Below, one piece after another: positions 10,802-20,145 of a stretch of DNA of 64,000 nt (its first letter is position 1; the number at the start of each line of letters is the position of its first letter). The position numbers were made by a program, and so were the translations under genes. The notes under the pieces were generated by a model. The model searched no databases. It saw nothing but the letters and a program-made list of their open reading frames with translations, and was not told the DNA's origin. The DNA is from JAWWOW01 sp033851265 (GTDB taxonomy: Bacteria; Actinomycetota; Actinomycetes; JAWWOW01): assembly GCA_033851265.1 (NCBI GenBank), contig JAWWOW010000023.1, positions 103,450-167,449 of the forward strand, read 5' to 3'.

Positions 10802-12361
10802 TCACCCAGTGGCGATGGGTTTGGGGCCGTGGGCGGTGGCCACTTCGGAGGCGGCGGGTTCGGCGAGGGCGCGGTCGGCCGGGACGAGGCCGATGCGGGT
10901 ACGCCGGTCGAGCAGGTCGTCGGCGTCGAGCGCACCTTCGTGGCGCAGCCCGAACATCAACTCGGCTCGGGTTGTCGGCACGGTGGGCGCGATGGGGTCG
11001 AGCAACGACGGATCACCGTCAGCCAGGGCGATGACCGCGACAGCTTCGGCGCCGTACTTGCGGACCATCCGCTCCGGAGCGTGCACCGCTGCCAGCGCCG
11101 GGGGAGAGGCGGCGCCGACCAGCGGGATGTCCTTGGTGCGACACGGCCCTGCGGTCACGCCAGGCCGCCCGGCGAGGAGGTCGACGGTGTCTTCCGCCAT
11201 CTGCCGATAGGTCGTCAGCTTCCCGCCAACGACCGTGATGACCTGGTCACCGCCGACGACGACGGAGTGCCGACGCGACAGGTCCGCAGTGCTGCCGGAC
11301 TCGCCAGCGAGCAGAGGACGCAAGCCGGCGTAGGACCCGATGACATCGCTCTCAGTCAGCGGGCGCTCGAGACATCTCGACAACGTGCTCAGCAGGAACG
11401 TCACATCGCCGTCGTCAGCAGTCGGCACCTCGGGGATAGGAGCGCTGACCGGATCGTCAGTGAGGCCGACGATCACGCGGTCATCGGCGATCGGCACGGC
11501 AAAGACGAAGCGGAACCGCTCACCCACGACGGGGATGGTGAATCCGACGTGCGGTGAGCCGAGCGTTGATGAACGCAGGACGACGTGCGCGCCCTTGCTC
11601 GGCGTGAGATGGATGTTGTCGGCGAGTGTGTCGGCCCAGACACCGGTCGCGTTGACCACGTGACGTGCACGGATGTCGATGGTTGCGCCCGTGCGTTCGT
11701 CGCGAACATGCGCGCCGCTGCCGTCGATGGACTCTGCGGCGCAGTAGGTGAGGATGCGTGCGCCGTACGCCGCTGCCGTGCGTGCAACGGTGACGACGAG
11801 TCGCGCATCGTCCTCGACCTGTCCGTCGGTGTAGGAAACGCCGCCGCGTAATCCCTTCGCCGCTATGGCTGGCACCGCCGCGCGGACCTCCTCTGGTCCG
11901 ATGTACCGCGCCCGCGGCAACAGCGCGGCTGGGGTGCCGGACAACTTGCGCAGGACATCAGCAGCCGCCCAGCCGAGACGCCCCAGCGTGGCCGTCGTCC
12001 GGGAAAGGTCCGGCGTGAACGCTCCGATCCAGCCCAGCCGTCGCACGAGGTGAGGGGCGGTCCGACGGATGAGGACGTCGCGCTCGCGGGCGCTCTCGTA
12101 GGCGATGCCGAGCTGACCTTGCGCCAAGTAACGCAAACCGCCATGGATGAGTTTCGAGCTCCATCGGCTGGTCCCGTGCGCGAGATCGCGCCGTTCGACG
12201 AGCGCGACGGACAGCCCACGTGTCGCCGCATCGAGCGCGACGCCGACACCGGTGATGCCACCGCCAATGACGAGCACGTCGACGACTTCGCCGCCCGCGA
12301 GTGCGTCGAGGTCGCGCTGCCGGCGTTCGGCGTTGAGAGAGGAGCCCGTGGCGATGGTCAT
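10802..12361 (-). CDS. glpD: Aerobic glycerol-3-phosphate dehydrogenase
   Basis: An FAD-dependent, membrane-associated enzyme that oxidises glycerol-3-phosphate to DHAP and passes electrons to quinone. The 519-residue protein starts MTIATGSSLNAERRQRDL. VLVIGGGITGVGVALDAATR is the FAD dinucleotide-binding motif. SRWSSKLIHGGLRYLAQGQ and YTDGQVEDDARLVVTVARTA are GlpD signatures, and a C-terminal helical domain is present. ATG at 12359-12361 overlaps the TetR stop by four bases, so both genes are co-transcribed. Control by that TetR protein is inferred. glpK lies separately at 50439. Confidence 0.95.
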   Translation of the reverse strand: MTIATGSSLNAERRQRDLDALAGGEVVDVLVIGGGITGVGVALDAATRGLSVALVERRDLAHGTSRWSSKLIHGGLRYLAQGQLGIAYESARERDVLIRRTAPHLVRRLGWIGAFTPDLSRTTATLGRLGWAAADVLRKLSGTPAALLPRARYIGPEEVRAAVPAIAAKGLRGGVSYTDGQVEDDARLVVTVARTAAAYGARILTYCAAESIDGSGAHVRDERTGATIDIRARHVVNATGVWADTLADNIHLTPSKGAHVVLRSSTLGSPHVGFTIPVVGERFRFVFAVPIADDRVIVGLTDDPVSAPIPEVPTADDGDVTFLLSTLSRCLERPLTESDVIGSYAGLRPLLAGESGSTADLSRRHSVVVGGDQVITVVGGKLTTYRQMAEDTVDLLAGRPGVTAGPCRTKDIPLVGAASPPALAAVHAPERMVRKYGAEAVAVIALADGDPSLLDPIAPTVPTTRAELMFGLRHEGALDADDLLDRRTRIGLVPADRALAEPAASEVATAHGPKPIATG

Positions 12362-12963
12362 GCGGGATCCGGTCGCAGGTAGCAGTCGAGGAGGGTGCCG
12401 AGCTCGGTGAATGCGCGACTGCGCGACGGCGCCTTCGGGATGCGCGCCGCCAACACAAAAGACTGCACCGTCAGCAGCAACGCGTGGGCGAGCGTGCGTG
12501 CGTCGCCCGAACGGATCGATCCGTCGCTCTGTCCCTCGCTGATCCAGGAACGAAGCAGATCGAGAGCCAACTGCTGGGTGCTGCCGAACCGCTCGACAAC
12601 ATAGGGGAGCAACAGCTCGGGGTCGACCTCGACCACCCGCCGGAACATCGGGCTCTCCGGCAGTGCTCGTGCGACGGCGACCGTGCTTTGCACCAGCCGG
12701 GCTCGCGCGGTCGGCAACCGCTGCGCCGCGACGGTCGACTCGTCGACCAGCGTGCCGAACTCCTGGGTCATGAGGGCAGCGACCAGCGCATTCACGTCGG
12801 GGAACGCGCGGTAGACGGTCATCCGGCTGACCCCGGCCCGTCGAGCGACGTCGACCAGCGTCGTACGCCGGACACCGACGGCCAGCACGCTCTCCCGGGC
12901 AGCGTCCAACAGTGCGGCGCGGCTGTCCGTGCTGACACCACCGTTGTGACGGATAGACGTCAT
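12358..12963 (-). CDS. TetR-family transcriptional regulator
   Basis: A 201-residue regulator. The helix-turn-helix is ALLDAARESVLAVGVRRTTLV followed by ARRAGVSRMTVYRAFPDVNAL, and the rest is a helical ligand-binding domain. It precedes glpD with a four-base overlap and diverges from the AGPS-like gene with only 17 bases between start codons, so it probably regulates both. The arrangement matches mycobacterial Rv2250c. The ligand is unknown; glycerol-3-phosphate or an acyl-CoA would fit the neighbours. A GTG at codon 10 is an alternative start. Confidence 0.88.
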   Translation of the reverse strand: MTSIRHNGGVSTDSRAALLDAARESVLAVGVRRTTLVDVARRAGVSRMTVYRAFPDVNALVAALMTQEFGTLVDESTVAAQRLPTARARLVQSTVAVARALPESPMFRRVVEVDPELLLPYVVERFGSTQQLALDLLRSWISEGQSDGSIRSGDARTLAHALLLTVQSFVLAARIPKAPSRSRAFTELGTLLDCYLRPDPA

Positions 12964-12980
12964 ATGTCACACTGTATCGC

Positions 12981-14618
12981 ATGACGTTCAACAGTGCATC
13001 CATGGTCTGGCATGGCTGGGGCGACCCGGCCCGGCGCACCGGCATCCCACCCAAGGCGATGGCCATGCTCCGCAAGGAGCTCGGCCTCTCCGCGACGAGC
13101 ACGCCACCGGTAGGCGAACCTGCGCTGCGGATGCGTCCGAGCGCACTGCCCGACACTGCCGCGCAGCGACTCACCGACGTCGTCGGCCCCGACAACATGC
13201 GCACCGACCGCGAGGCGCGACTGCTGCACGCCGGCGGCAAGAGCTATCCCGACTTGCTCCGTCGACGCACCGGCGATGCCGTGGATGCACCGGACGCCGT
13301 CGTGCTGCCGGGTTCACACGACGACGTGGTTGCGGTGCTTGCTGTCTGCGCCGAGGAAGGCATTGCCGTTGTCCCGTTCGGCGGTGGCACCAGCGTCGTC
13401 GGTGGTGTCGAGCCGGTGCGCGGGCGCTTCCCTGCAGTGATCGCACTCGACCTGTCACGACTCGACCGGCTCGTGTCCGTCGACCGCGAGTCGCTCACAG
13501 CAACGATGCAAGCAGGACTGCGCGGCCCACAGGCCGAGGAGCTGCTCAACCAACGCGGTCTCACTCTCGGCCATTTCCCGCAGTCCTATGAGCACGCGAC
13601 AATCGGTGGCTACGCAGCGACCCGGTCGGCAGGTCAGGCGTCCACCGGCTACGGCCGCTTCGACGAACTTGTCGTTGGTGTCCGGATGGCAACGCCGACC
13701 GGAGAGCTCTTGCTCGACCACGGGCCGGCATCTGCTGCCGGCCCTGACCTGCGCGCGATCGCCGTGGGATCGGAAGGCGTGCTCGGGATCATCACCGAGG
13801 TGACGTTGCATGTGCGTCCCACGCCCGACCGCAAGGTCTACGAAGGCTGGCTGTTCCGCAACTTCCACGACGGTGCCACCGCACTACGCCGACTTGCGCA
13901 AGAACGCGTCGCTCCCGATGTCGTGCGGCTCTCCGATGAGCACGAGACCCGGGTGACGATGGCGCTCGCCAACCGCACCGGTAGCAAGGCGCGGTTGGAG
14001 TCGGCCGTCCTTCGAGCGAGGGGGTACGCCGAGGGTTGTCTCGTCATCGTCGGCTGGGAAGGCACCGACAACTCGGTCCGCGCCCGTCGCAAGGCGAGCA
14101 CCGCCGTACTCAAGGAGTCGCGTGGGCTGCGCCTCGGCGAGGGCGTCGGCGAAGCCTGGGAACACGGGCGGTTCAACGGGCCGTACCTGCGCGACGAGCT
14201 GATGGACCGCGGCGTCTTCGTCGAGACCCTCGAGACCGCCGCGCCGTGGTCGAAACTGCACGAGCTGCATCAAGCGGTCCGCACCGCGCTGAACGACGCA
14301 CTGACGCTCCGCGGCACACCACCGATCGTCATGTGCCACATCTCGCACGTGTATGAGAGCGGTGGATCGCTCTACTTCACGTTTGCCGCGGCGGCGCAGC
14401 AGGGCCAAGAGCTCGATCAGTGGCGCGCGGCCAAAACCGCCGCGAGCAAGGCCATCGTCGCGACCGGGGCCACCATCACGCACCACCATGCGGTCGGCAC
14501 CGACCACGCGCCGTACCTCTCCGCCGAGGTCGGCGACCTCGGCATCGACATCCTGAAGGCGGTCAAGGCACGCCTCGATCCAACCGGGATTCTCAACCCG
14601 GGCAAACTGATCCCGTGA
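12981..14618 (+). CDS. FAD-linked oxidase, alkyldihydroxyacetonephosphate synthase-like
   Basis: A 545-residue flavoprotein of the VAO/PCMH fold. VVPFGGGTSVVGGVEP is the FAD-pyrophosphate loop, GHFPQSYEHATIGGYAATRS is the typical AGPS/glycolate-oxidase segment, and THHHAVGTDHAPYL near residue 500 matches the His-rich active-site motif of AGPS. It would exchange the acyl group of acyl-DHAP for a fatty alcohol (ether-lipid step) or act as a related oxidase; the bacterial homologue Rv2251 is uncharacterised as far as I know. The neighbours glpD (making DHAP) and an acyl-CoA carboxylase support a glycerolipid role. The stop overlaps the next GTG. Confidence 0.85.
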   Translation: MTFNSASMVWHGWGDPARRTGIPPKAMAMLRKELGLSATSTPPVGEPALRMRPSALPDTAAQRLTDVVGPDNMRTDREARLLHAGGKSYPDLLRRRTGDAVDAPDAVVLPGSHDDVVAVLAVCAEEGIAVVPFGGGTSVVGGVEPVRGRFPAVIALDLSRLDRLVSVDRESLTATMQAGLRGPQAEELLNQRGLTLGHFPQSYEHATIGGYAATRSAGQASTGYGRFDELVVGVRMATPTGELLLDHGPASAAGPDLRAIAVGSEGVLGIITEVTLHVRPTPDRKVYEGWLFRNFHDGATALRRLAQERVAPDVVRLSDEHETRVTMALANRTGSKARLESAVLRARGYAEGCLVIVGWEGTDNSVRARRKASTAVLKESRGLRLGEGVGEAWEHGRFNGPYLRDELMDRGVFVETLETAAPWSKLHELHQAVRTALNDALTLRGTPPIVMCHISHVYESGGSLYFTFAAAAQQGQELDQWRAAKTAASKAIVATGATITHHHAVGTDHAPYLSAEVGDLGIDILKAVKARLDPTGILNPGKLIP

Positions 14619-16195
14619 CCGACGCGGAAAACACGGACAAGACCCTCAAGGACATCGCCGGCGAACTGGCGGAGCGGCGTACCGATTTCCTGCAGATGGG
14701 CGGGCCGACCGGTGTCGAGCGCCAGCATTCGCAGGGCAAGTTGACGGTCCGCCAACGACTCGACCTTCTCTTTGATGAGGGAACCTTCGTCGAGACCGGT
14801 CTCTACGCGCAGGCGGTTGACTCACCGCAGTCCGAGGGCAAGCGCACGCCGGCCGACGGTTGCATCACCGGTGTCGGCAAGATCGATGGGCGTCCCGTCA
14901 CTGTCATTGCGTACGACTTCACGGTGCTCGCCGGCTCGATCGGTCAACACGGTGAACGTAAAGCGGCCCGTGCCCGCGACATGGCGCTCAAGCACGGCAC
15001 GCCCGTCGTCTACCTGCTCGACTCCGCGGGTGCGCGCGTCACTGAGACCGTCGGTGCGGCGTTCGCCGGTGCTGGCGACTTGTTCCGTGAGATCACCGTG
15101 ATGAGTGGTGTGCTCCCGCAGGTCGCGGCGATGCTCGGTCCGTGTTCGGCGGGTACGGCGTACATCCCCGCCCTCTGTGACTTCGTGCCGATGGTGAAGG
15201 GCACGTCCTCGATGGCGTTGGCCGGTGTCCACCTTGTGCGCGCGGCCACTGGCGAGGAAGTCACCGAGGAAGAGATGGGCGGCAGCGGCGTACACACCAA
15301 GACGTCCGGTGTGGCCGACCTCGAATGCGAGGACGACGCGGAGTGTCTGCGGGTTGTCCGCGAGTACTTGTCGTTCTTCCCGTCGCGGTACGGCGATCCA
15401 CTGCCGACGCGTGACAGCAAGGACCCGGTCGACCGGCGTTCGGAAAAGCTCTACGACATCGTCCCGACGAACCCGCGGCAGGCCTACGACATGCGCCGTG
15501 TGGTCAAGGAGATCGTCGACGACGGCGAGTTCTTCGCGATCAAGCCGGAATGGGCCAAGGCGGTGCTGACCGGCTTTGCGCGTTTCGGTGGGCGTCCGGT
15601 CGGCATCATCGCGTCGCAACCGATGATCCGGGCCGGCTCACTCGGTATCGATGAGGCGGACAAATGCGCGCGCTTCATCAACATCTGCGACTCGTTCGAC
15701 ATCCCGCTCGTCTTCCTCGTCGACGTGCCGGGATTCGTTGTGGGTAAAGAGGTCGAGCACAAAGGGATCATTCGGCACGGCGCAAAGATGTTGCACAACG
15801 TCTCCGAAGCAACCGTGCCCAAGATCACGGTCGCACTGCGCAAGGCGTACGGCGCCGGCTACTTCGTGATGGCAGGACGGCAGTACGAGTCCGACCACCT
15901 CATCGCCTGGCCGACCGCAGAGTTTTCCGTGATGGGACCGGAGGGTGCGGTCAACATCCTGTTTCGCAAGCAGCTCGCAGCCGCGGAGAACGACGAGGCC
16001 CGTGAGCAGATGCGACTGGAGTTCGTCGCCGGTCTGCGTTCGTCGATCGACCCGTTCCTGTCCGCGAAGATGGGTTTCGTCGACGACATCATCGATCCGG
16101 CCGACACCCGCCGGCACATCATCGAGGGACTCGAGATCTCTGAGCGCAAACGCGTCCTGCGCCCCAAGCGCAAGCGCGGCATCATTCCTGTCTGA
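14615..16195 (+). CDS. Acyl-CoA carboxylase beta (carboxyltransferase) subunit
   Basis: A 526-residue AccD/PccB-type carboxyltransferase that moves carboxyl from biotin to acyl-CoA (acetyl-, propionyl- or longer). N-terminal half: YDFTVLAGSIGQHGERKAAR, YLLDSAGARVTE with the first oxyanion loop, and GPCSAGTAYIPALCDF. C-terminal half: LVDVPGFVVGKEVEHKGIIR and RKAYGAGYFVMAGRQ, the second crotonase-type site. The GTG start at 14615 overlaps the AGPS stop by four bases, so the two are coupled. No biotin carboxylase alpha subunit is present in the window, so it must pair with one encoded elsewhere. Substrate specificity cannot be read from the sequence. Confidence 0.93.
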   Translation: MTDAENTDKTLKDIAGELAERRTDFLQMGGPTGVERQHSQGKLTVRQRLDLLFDEGTFVETGLYAQAVDSPQSEGKRTPADGCITGVGKIDGRPVTVIAYDFTVLAGSIGQHGERKAARARDMALKHGTPVVYLLDSAGARVTETVGAAFAGAGDLFREITVMSGVLPQVAAMLGPCSAGTAYIPALCDFVPMVKGTSSMALAGVHLVRAATGEEVTEEEMGGSGVHTKTSGVADLECEDDAECLRVVREYLSFFPSRYGDPLPTRDSKDPVDRRSEKLYDIVPTNPRQAYDMRRVVKEIVDDGEFFAIKPEWAKAVLTGFARFGGRPVGIIASQPMIRAGSLGIDEADKCARFINICDSFDIPLVFLVDVPGFVVGKEVEHKGIIRHGAKMLHNVSEATVPKITVALRKAYGAGYFVMAGRQYESDHLIAWPTAEFSVMGPEGAVNILFRKQLAAAENDEAREQMRLEFVAGLRSSIDPFLSAKMGFVDDIIDPADTRRHIIEGLEISERKRVLRPKRKRGIIPV

Positions 16196-16251
16196 GGTGC
16201 AACTAGACCGAACCGATAACTCGGACCGCCTCCCTTCGTATTGGTTAGACG

Positions 16252-17793
16252 TTAGGGGTCCGACAGGTTGAGCATGGCGCGGTCCGCTCCCGCTGGTCCA
16301 ATAAGCACGACATTTACGTCGTCATCCCGCAGGGCGATGGCGCAGCGTGGTGCTAGTTCACCGGCGGCCTGCAATGACAAGACTTGGTGCTGCCAAAAAG
16401 CCGGTGGCATCTGGGTACGAGGGACCGCGGCGGTGCAAAGGGTGATTGCCGATCCGGGGCGTCTGATCATTAGGTGATGCTCATCCAGCGGTACGGCATC
16501 CACGGGTTGCCACGGTCTCGTGCGTGAGACAAATTTTGAGCGATGGAACCATCCAAGGCGGCGGCCAACAACGAACGCGGCAGCCAGGAACGGAATGACG
16601 CCAAACACGATCGGCTCAACAGGGTCGTACGGTTCGGCTGACAGCCGCAGCTTGCTGGGGTGGGATGGGGTAGTGACTGCCGGGTACCGCCGACCGACGG
16701 TGTAGTCCTCCGGGTAGTCCGCGGGCGCGGCCCCGACCACTTCGCGGCCGTCTTTCGCGGTGTATCTGACTCGCAGTGCGGTGCCGTCATCAATGACCGC
16801 GAGTACCTCTGCGATGACGCGATCACCCGAGCGCTCCAGCTGCTTCGCCTCCGCTCGGTTGGTCAGGGTGAGTGCAACCGTCGCAGTCGCTAGTGCAGAC
16901 GCCACCGCTAGCGTGCCGAGGTAGGCAGCAAGGCGCGATTGCCACCAGCGGGCGTTCGGAACTCGCCACTCCGGAACCCAGACTTGGCTGCGGAAGGGGG
17001 GTTGCTCCTGGACGTCTCTCTTAGGCTTTGGCAGGCGCTTACTTGACATCGCGCGGCTTGTCGGCCAGATGACAACATCGCCGGCCCGGGCGACGAGTCG
17101 TCCGAAAGGGCGCGGTGATCCCTTCACCTCCACCGGAAATCGATGTGTGACGAGCGGGAGCCCATGGGTGGTCATGACGGAAACCGCGCAGATGGCGGGG
17201 CTGCCGTCCGCAGCATCGAGGGGATACAGACTCAGTTCGCAGCGCCGTCCTAGCAAGCGGGGTGGCGCGATCGCCGCCGTCATCGCATAAGTCGTCATAC
17301 GAGCGTCGCTCGCCAACCGACGAATGCGCCGGATGAAGAGCAGTCGGCGTACCCAGAGGACAAGTGGAACTAGTGGTAGCCAGCCGTATCCGAGGACATT
17401 TGCAGTGAGCCCCACCCGATCACCGGCTATTCGAGCTTCATCCGGATTGTTGCGGTCCACATTGAGCTCGACGTTTCCACCGGATGATGCTGGTCGAAGT
17501 GCTGACCGATAGACCAAGACGTCGAGCCGCACAACTTGCGCCGTCGCAGGGTTGGTGTACCGCACAGGCACTTCATCGCTGCCGTCGTAGGTCGCGTCAA
17601 CCAATGCTGAGACGCGGTAGCCGTGCTCAAAGCGATGTTCGGTTGCTCGGATGTCATGCGCGTCCCACGCCCATAGGAGGGCCACTGCCGCCATGGCAAA
17701 GATCAGCCAGGGCAGCGGACCGCGGACGAAGCGACGTTGTGGGTCGCGAACGTGGAGGCGGTCAGTTGTCAGGTGTCGATGCCTCAATAACAT
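16252..17793 (-). CDS. Membrane protein with duplicated DUF3592-like unit
   Basis: About 513 residues. Two similar halves each show a transmembrane helix, a short beta-rich soluble part and another helix: first LPWLIFAMAAVALLWAW with VDATYDGSDEVPVRYTNP, then LAAYLGTLAVASALATATV with VIDDGTALRVRYTAKDG. The soluble parts resemble DUF3592 extracytoplasmic domains (vRYt..G pattern), so this looks like an internal duplication. The N-terminus overlaps the upstream gene in another frame; ATG at 17793 was chosen, but there is no clear ribosome binding site. The function is unknown. Confidence 0.6.
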   Translation of the reverse strand: MLLRHRHLTTDRLHVRDPQRRFVRGPLPWLIFAMAAVALLWAWDAHDIRATEHRFEHGYRVSALVDATYDGSDEVPVRYTNPATAQVVRLDVLVYRSALRPASSGGNVELNVDRNNPDEARIAGDRVGLTANVLGYGWLPLVPLVLWVRRLLFIRRIRRLASDARMTTYAMTAAIAPPRLLGRRCELSLYPLDAADGSPAICAVSVMTTHGLPLVTHRFPVEVKGSPRPFGRLVARAGDVVIWPTSRAMSSKRLPKPKRDVQEQPPFRSQVWVPEWRVPNARWWQSRLAAYLGTLAVASALATATVALTLTNRAEAKQLERSGDRVIAEVLAVIDDGTALRVRYTAKDGREVVGAAPADYPEDYTVGRRYPAVTTPSHPSKLRLSAEPYDPVEPIVFGVIPFLAAAFVVGRRLGWFHRSKFVSRTRPWQPVDAVPLDEHHLMIRRPGSAITLCTAAVPRTQMPPAFWQHQVLSLQAAGELAPRCAIALRDDDVNVVLIGPAGADRAMLNLSDP

Positions 17794-18319
17794 CGGGAGA
17801 CGGCAGTGCCCGCGGCGACTCGGCCTCATGTCCTGGTTCGGTCGCTGTGACGTCTAACCCGCCGCCGTCGCCTTGATCGTCATCGAGTGGGCGCAGCGTC
17901 CGGCGATCCCAACGAGCGATGCGGAGTTGGTTCTCCGCGAGAAAAATCGCTCCAAGCGAGAGGATGCCAAAGGCAGCCGCTATGACGGGTCCCCGGGTGC
18001 CGCTGTGGGCCGCGTCGATAAGTCCGATCGCTACACCGAGGAGTGCGCTGAGGAGCGCTAGCACCGCGGCAGATGGCCAACCACGCAACAGTGCCACTAC
18101 CGAGGTCACGATCGATACGGCGCCCACGCTTGCGAGCCCCGCGACCCACGCCCTGTGTTCGGGGCAAAGCGTGTCCGTGGACATCATGCCGACGAAGACG
18201 GCGAGCATGGCGAACGCCACAGACACGGAAACCCAGCGTCGTGGGCCAGTCGGTGGCCGGCCCGGTCCGTCGCGCTCGGTCCAGGCGAGAACTTCGCCCG
18301 CCTGCCAATCGTCGCCCAT
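17762..18319 (-). CDS. Small integral membrane protein
   Basis: A 185-residue protein with a hydrophilic N-terminus (WQAGEVLAWTERDGPGRPP), four hydrophobic segments (VSVAFAMLAVFVGMM, SVGAVSIVTSVVALL, AAVLALLSALLGVAIGLID, VIAAAFGILSLGAIFLA) and an acidic cytosolic tail. It overlaps the start of the next gene by about 30 bases, so both are probably one transcript. The function is not recognised. Confidence 0.55.
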   Translation of the reverse strand: MGDDWQAGEVLAWTERDGPGRPPTGPRRWVSVSVAFAMLAVFVGMMSTDTLCPEHRAWVAGLASVGAVSIVTSVVALLRGWPSAAVLALLSALLGVAIGLIDAAHSGTRGPVIAAAFGILSLGAIFLAENQLRIARWDRRTLRPLDDDQGDGGGLDVTATEPGHEAESPRALPSPDVIEASTPDN

Positions 18320-18393
18320 ACGTCCCTCCGACGTTTCAAGACACAGCCAGTATCAACGATCGCGGCCGCTTTGTCCCCCGTCCATACCCCGTG

Positions 18394-19020
18394 CTAGACG
18401 CTTGTGTGTTGGCGGGTCCATTCGTACATGGCGATCGCGGCCGCAGCGCCGGCGTTGATCGATCGCGTCGACCCGAACTGTCTGATGTGGAGTACGACGT
18501 CGGCGATTGAGCAGGCGTCGTCGGTCAGTCCGGGCCCCTCTTGGCCGAACAACATGACGCACGCACGGGGCAGCTCGTAGGTGTCGATCGGATGCGAGCC
18601 GGAGACGTTGTCGATCCCGATGATCGGGATGGAACGTTCTTGTGACCACGTTCGGAGGTCAACGAGTGTCGCGTGGTGCTGCACGTGCTGATACCTGTCG
18701 GTCACCATCGCACCGCGACGGTTCCACCGTTTGCGGCCAACGATGTGCACCGAATCGGCGAGGAACGCGTTCGCGCAGCGCACCGCCGTACCGATGTTCA
18801 GGTCGTGTGCCCAGTTCTCGATCGCGACGTGGAACGGGTGTCGCCGCGTGTCGAGATCAGCGACGATCGCGTCGCGCGACCAGTAGCGGTAACCATCGAC
18901 CACGTTGCGCCGGTCGCCTTCGCGCAGCAGTTCGGGATCGAGCCGGTCGTCCTCCGGCCACGGCAAAGGGTGTGGGCCGACACCCACTTCGGGCTCGGCT
19001 GAGTCCGACGCCCACGACAT
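18394..19020 (-). CDS. SPOUT-class RNA 2'-O-methyltransferase (TrmH/SpoU family)
   Basis: A 208-residue methyltransferase that uses S-adenosylmethionine to modify tRNA or rRNA ribose. HDLNIGTAVRCANAF (motif 1, with the conserved Asn), CVMLFGQEGPGLTDDA (motif 2) and LHIRQFGSTRSINAGAAAA (motif 3, forming the knot) are all present. The start is ATG at 19020, placed behind GAGGGA; a longer frame upstream has no support. It diverges from the thioesterase at 19103. The target nucleotide is unknown. Confidence 0.9.
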   Translation of the reverse strand: MSWASDSAEPEVGVGPHPLPWPEDDRLDPELLREGDRRNVVDGYRYWSRDAIVADLDTRRHPFHVAIENWAHDLNIGTAVRCANAFLADSVHIVGRKRWNRRGAMVTDRYQHVQHHATLVDLRTWSQERSIPIIGIDNVSGSHPIDTYELPRACVMLFGQEGPGLTDDACSIADVVLHIRQFGSTRSINAGAAAAIAMYEWTRQHTSV

Positions 19021-19102
19021 CGCCGACGGTCCCTCGTCGAAGTCACGCGTCCTCGGGGCCACGCACGTATCTTGCGTGATGCCAAGGACCCGAGGGGAAG
19101 CC

Positions 19103-19769
19103 ATGACGTCTGACGATCCGCGTGCCGCGTTTGCCACCCAGTTGCGCGGTGCGATTGACGACTTCCTGTCCTTTGAGCACACCGACGCCGACCTGACTGC
19201 GGCGGCCGGCCTGATGCGGGGCGCGCGTGGGCTCCTGGCCGGGCCGCCGGCCCCCCGGCTATTACGAGCGCGTTGTCGACAGCCATGCGGACCGGGCGGC
19301 GACGTTCGCGGACTACCTCAACGAGACCCCTTTCGGCGGCGGCACCCACCCGATCAGTCCCCCGGGATCCGTCACGTTGAATCCCGATGGCTCGGTGACC
19401 GGGCTGGTTACTGCGGGCCGCCCCTACGAGGGTCCGGCTCGGTGTATGCATGGCGGGTTCGTCGCCGGCCTGTTCGATCATTTCCTTGGGATGTCGCAGC
19501 ACGCGTACAACCAGGCGAACGGCACCAACGTCATGGGGGCGACGCGGGAGCTCACCGTCCGGTTCAAGAAACCAACACCACTCGACACCGAGCTGACGTT
19601 TCGTGCCTGGTTGGAAGACGTCGACGAACGAACGCTGCGCGGCCACGCGACCTGCCACGCCGGCGACGTGCTCACGGCGAGCGCCGAGTGCGAGTTCGTG
19701 AAGCTCGGTGTCGAGCGCATCCTCTCCACCGACCCAGATGGGTTCAACGCTCCGCGACCGTCCGCTTAG
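19103..19769 (+). pseudogene. PaaI/hotdog-fold thioesterase interrupted by a frameshift
   Basis: The first 50 codons (MTSDDPRAAFATQLRGAI...) start at ATG 19103 behind GAGGGGA. The remainder (YYERVVDSHADRAATF..., ARCMHGGFVAGLFDHFLG, ELTVRFKKPTPLDTEL) is in the +1 frame. The join falls in a run of six C at 19251-19256; removing one C gives a continuous protein of about 221 residues. The C-terminal part is a hotdog thioesterase with the HGG motif, acting on acyl-CoA. Either the gene is genuinely broken or the homopolymer was miscounted. All other features of a live gene are intact. Confidence 0.75.
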
Positions 19770-19791
19770 CCCGCGCCGTACCCTGCTTGCC

Positions 19792-20049
19792 GTGTCCGTC
19801 CCCGCTCCCACGCCGACAACACGATGGCGCTGCACGCTGTGCGGCAACCTCACGCGCTTTGACGTCACACGCACGACTCGGGCTACCGAGTTCGTCCACC
19901 TCGACTTGGCGGGGGAGCCCAACGTCGAGGAGCGCGAGGTGCTCGCCGACTCGATCGAGCATGTGACGTGTCGGTGGTGCAACGCCGTCGACCAGGTCGA
20001 GTTGATCGACCGACCCGACGTCCCGGCGGCGACTGGGGAGGGTCGCTGA
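19792..20049 (+). CDS. Small zinc-ribbon-type protein
   Basis: An 85-residue protein with two CxxC knuckles: WRCTLCGNLTRFDV and HVTCRWCNAVDQVEL, which could bind one zinc ion. The GTG at 19792 stands seven bases after TACCCT, a TANNNT -10, so transcription is probably leaderless. It begins 22 bases after the thioesterase. It looks like a conserved actinobacterial family, but I know no function. Confidence 0.6.
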   Translation: MSVPAPTPTTRWRCTLCGNLTRFDVTRTTRATEFVHLDLAGEPNVEEREVLADSIEHVTCRWCNAVDQVELIDRPDVPAATGEGR

Positions 20050-20145
20050 CCTTTCTTCCGTCGTACGCCGGAGCGACACGCCGCGTTCGGAGAACTGTCA
20101 GTGGCCGTCATTAGCGTCCCTGTTGTGAGTTCACGGGAGGCGAAG

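Noticed and set aside
12957..12987. Inverted repeat ACGTCAT ... ATGACGT between the TetR and AGPS genes as an operator
   Set aside because: The two arms are the first codons of the two divergent genes, which both begin ATG-ACG-T; the match follows from that. A true operator may still lie in the 17-base gap, but this pair is not evidence for it.
12362..13240. Long N-terminal extension of glpD
   Set aside because: The extension runs through the TetR gene and the divergent AGPS start in another frame; GlpD homology begins at the ATG at 12361.
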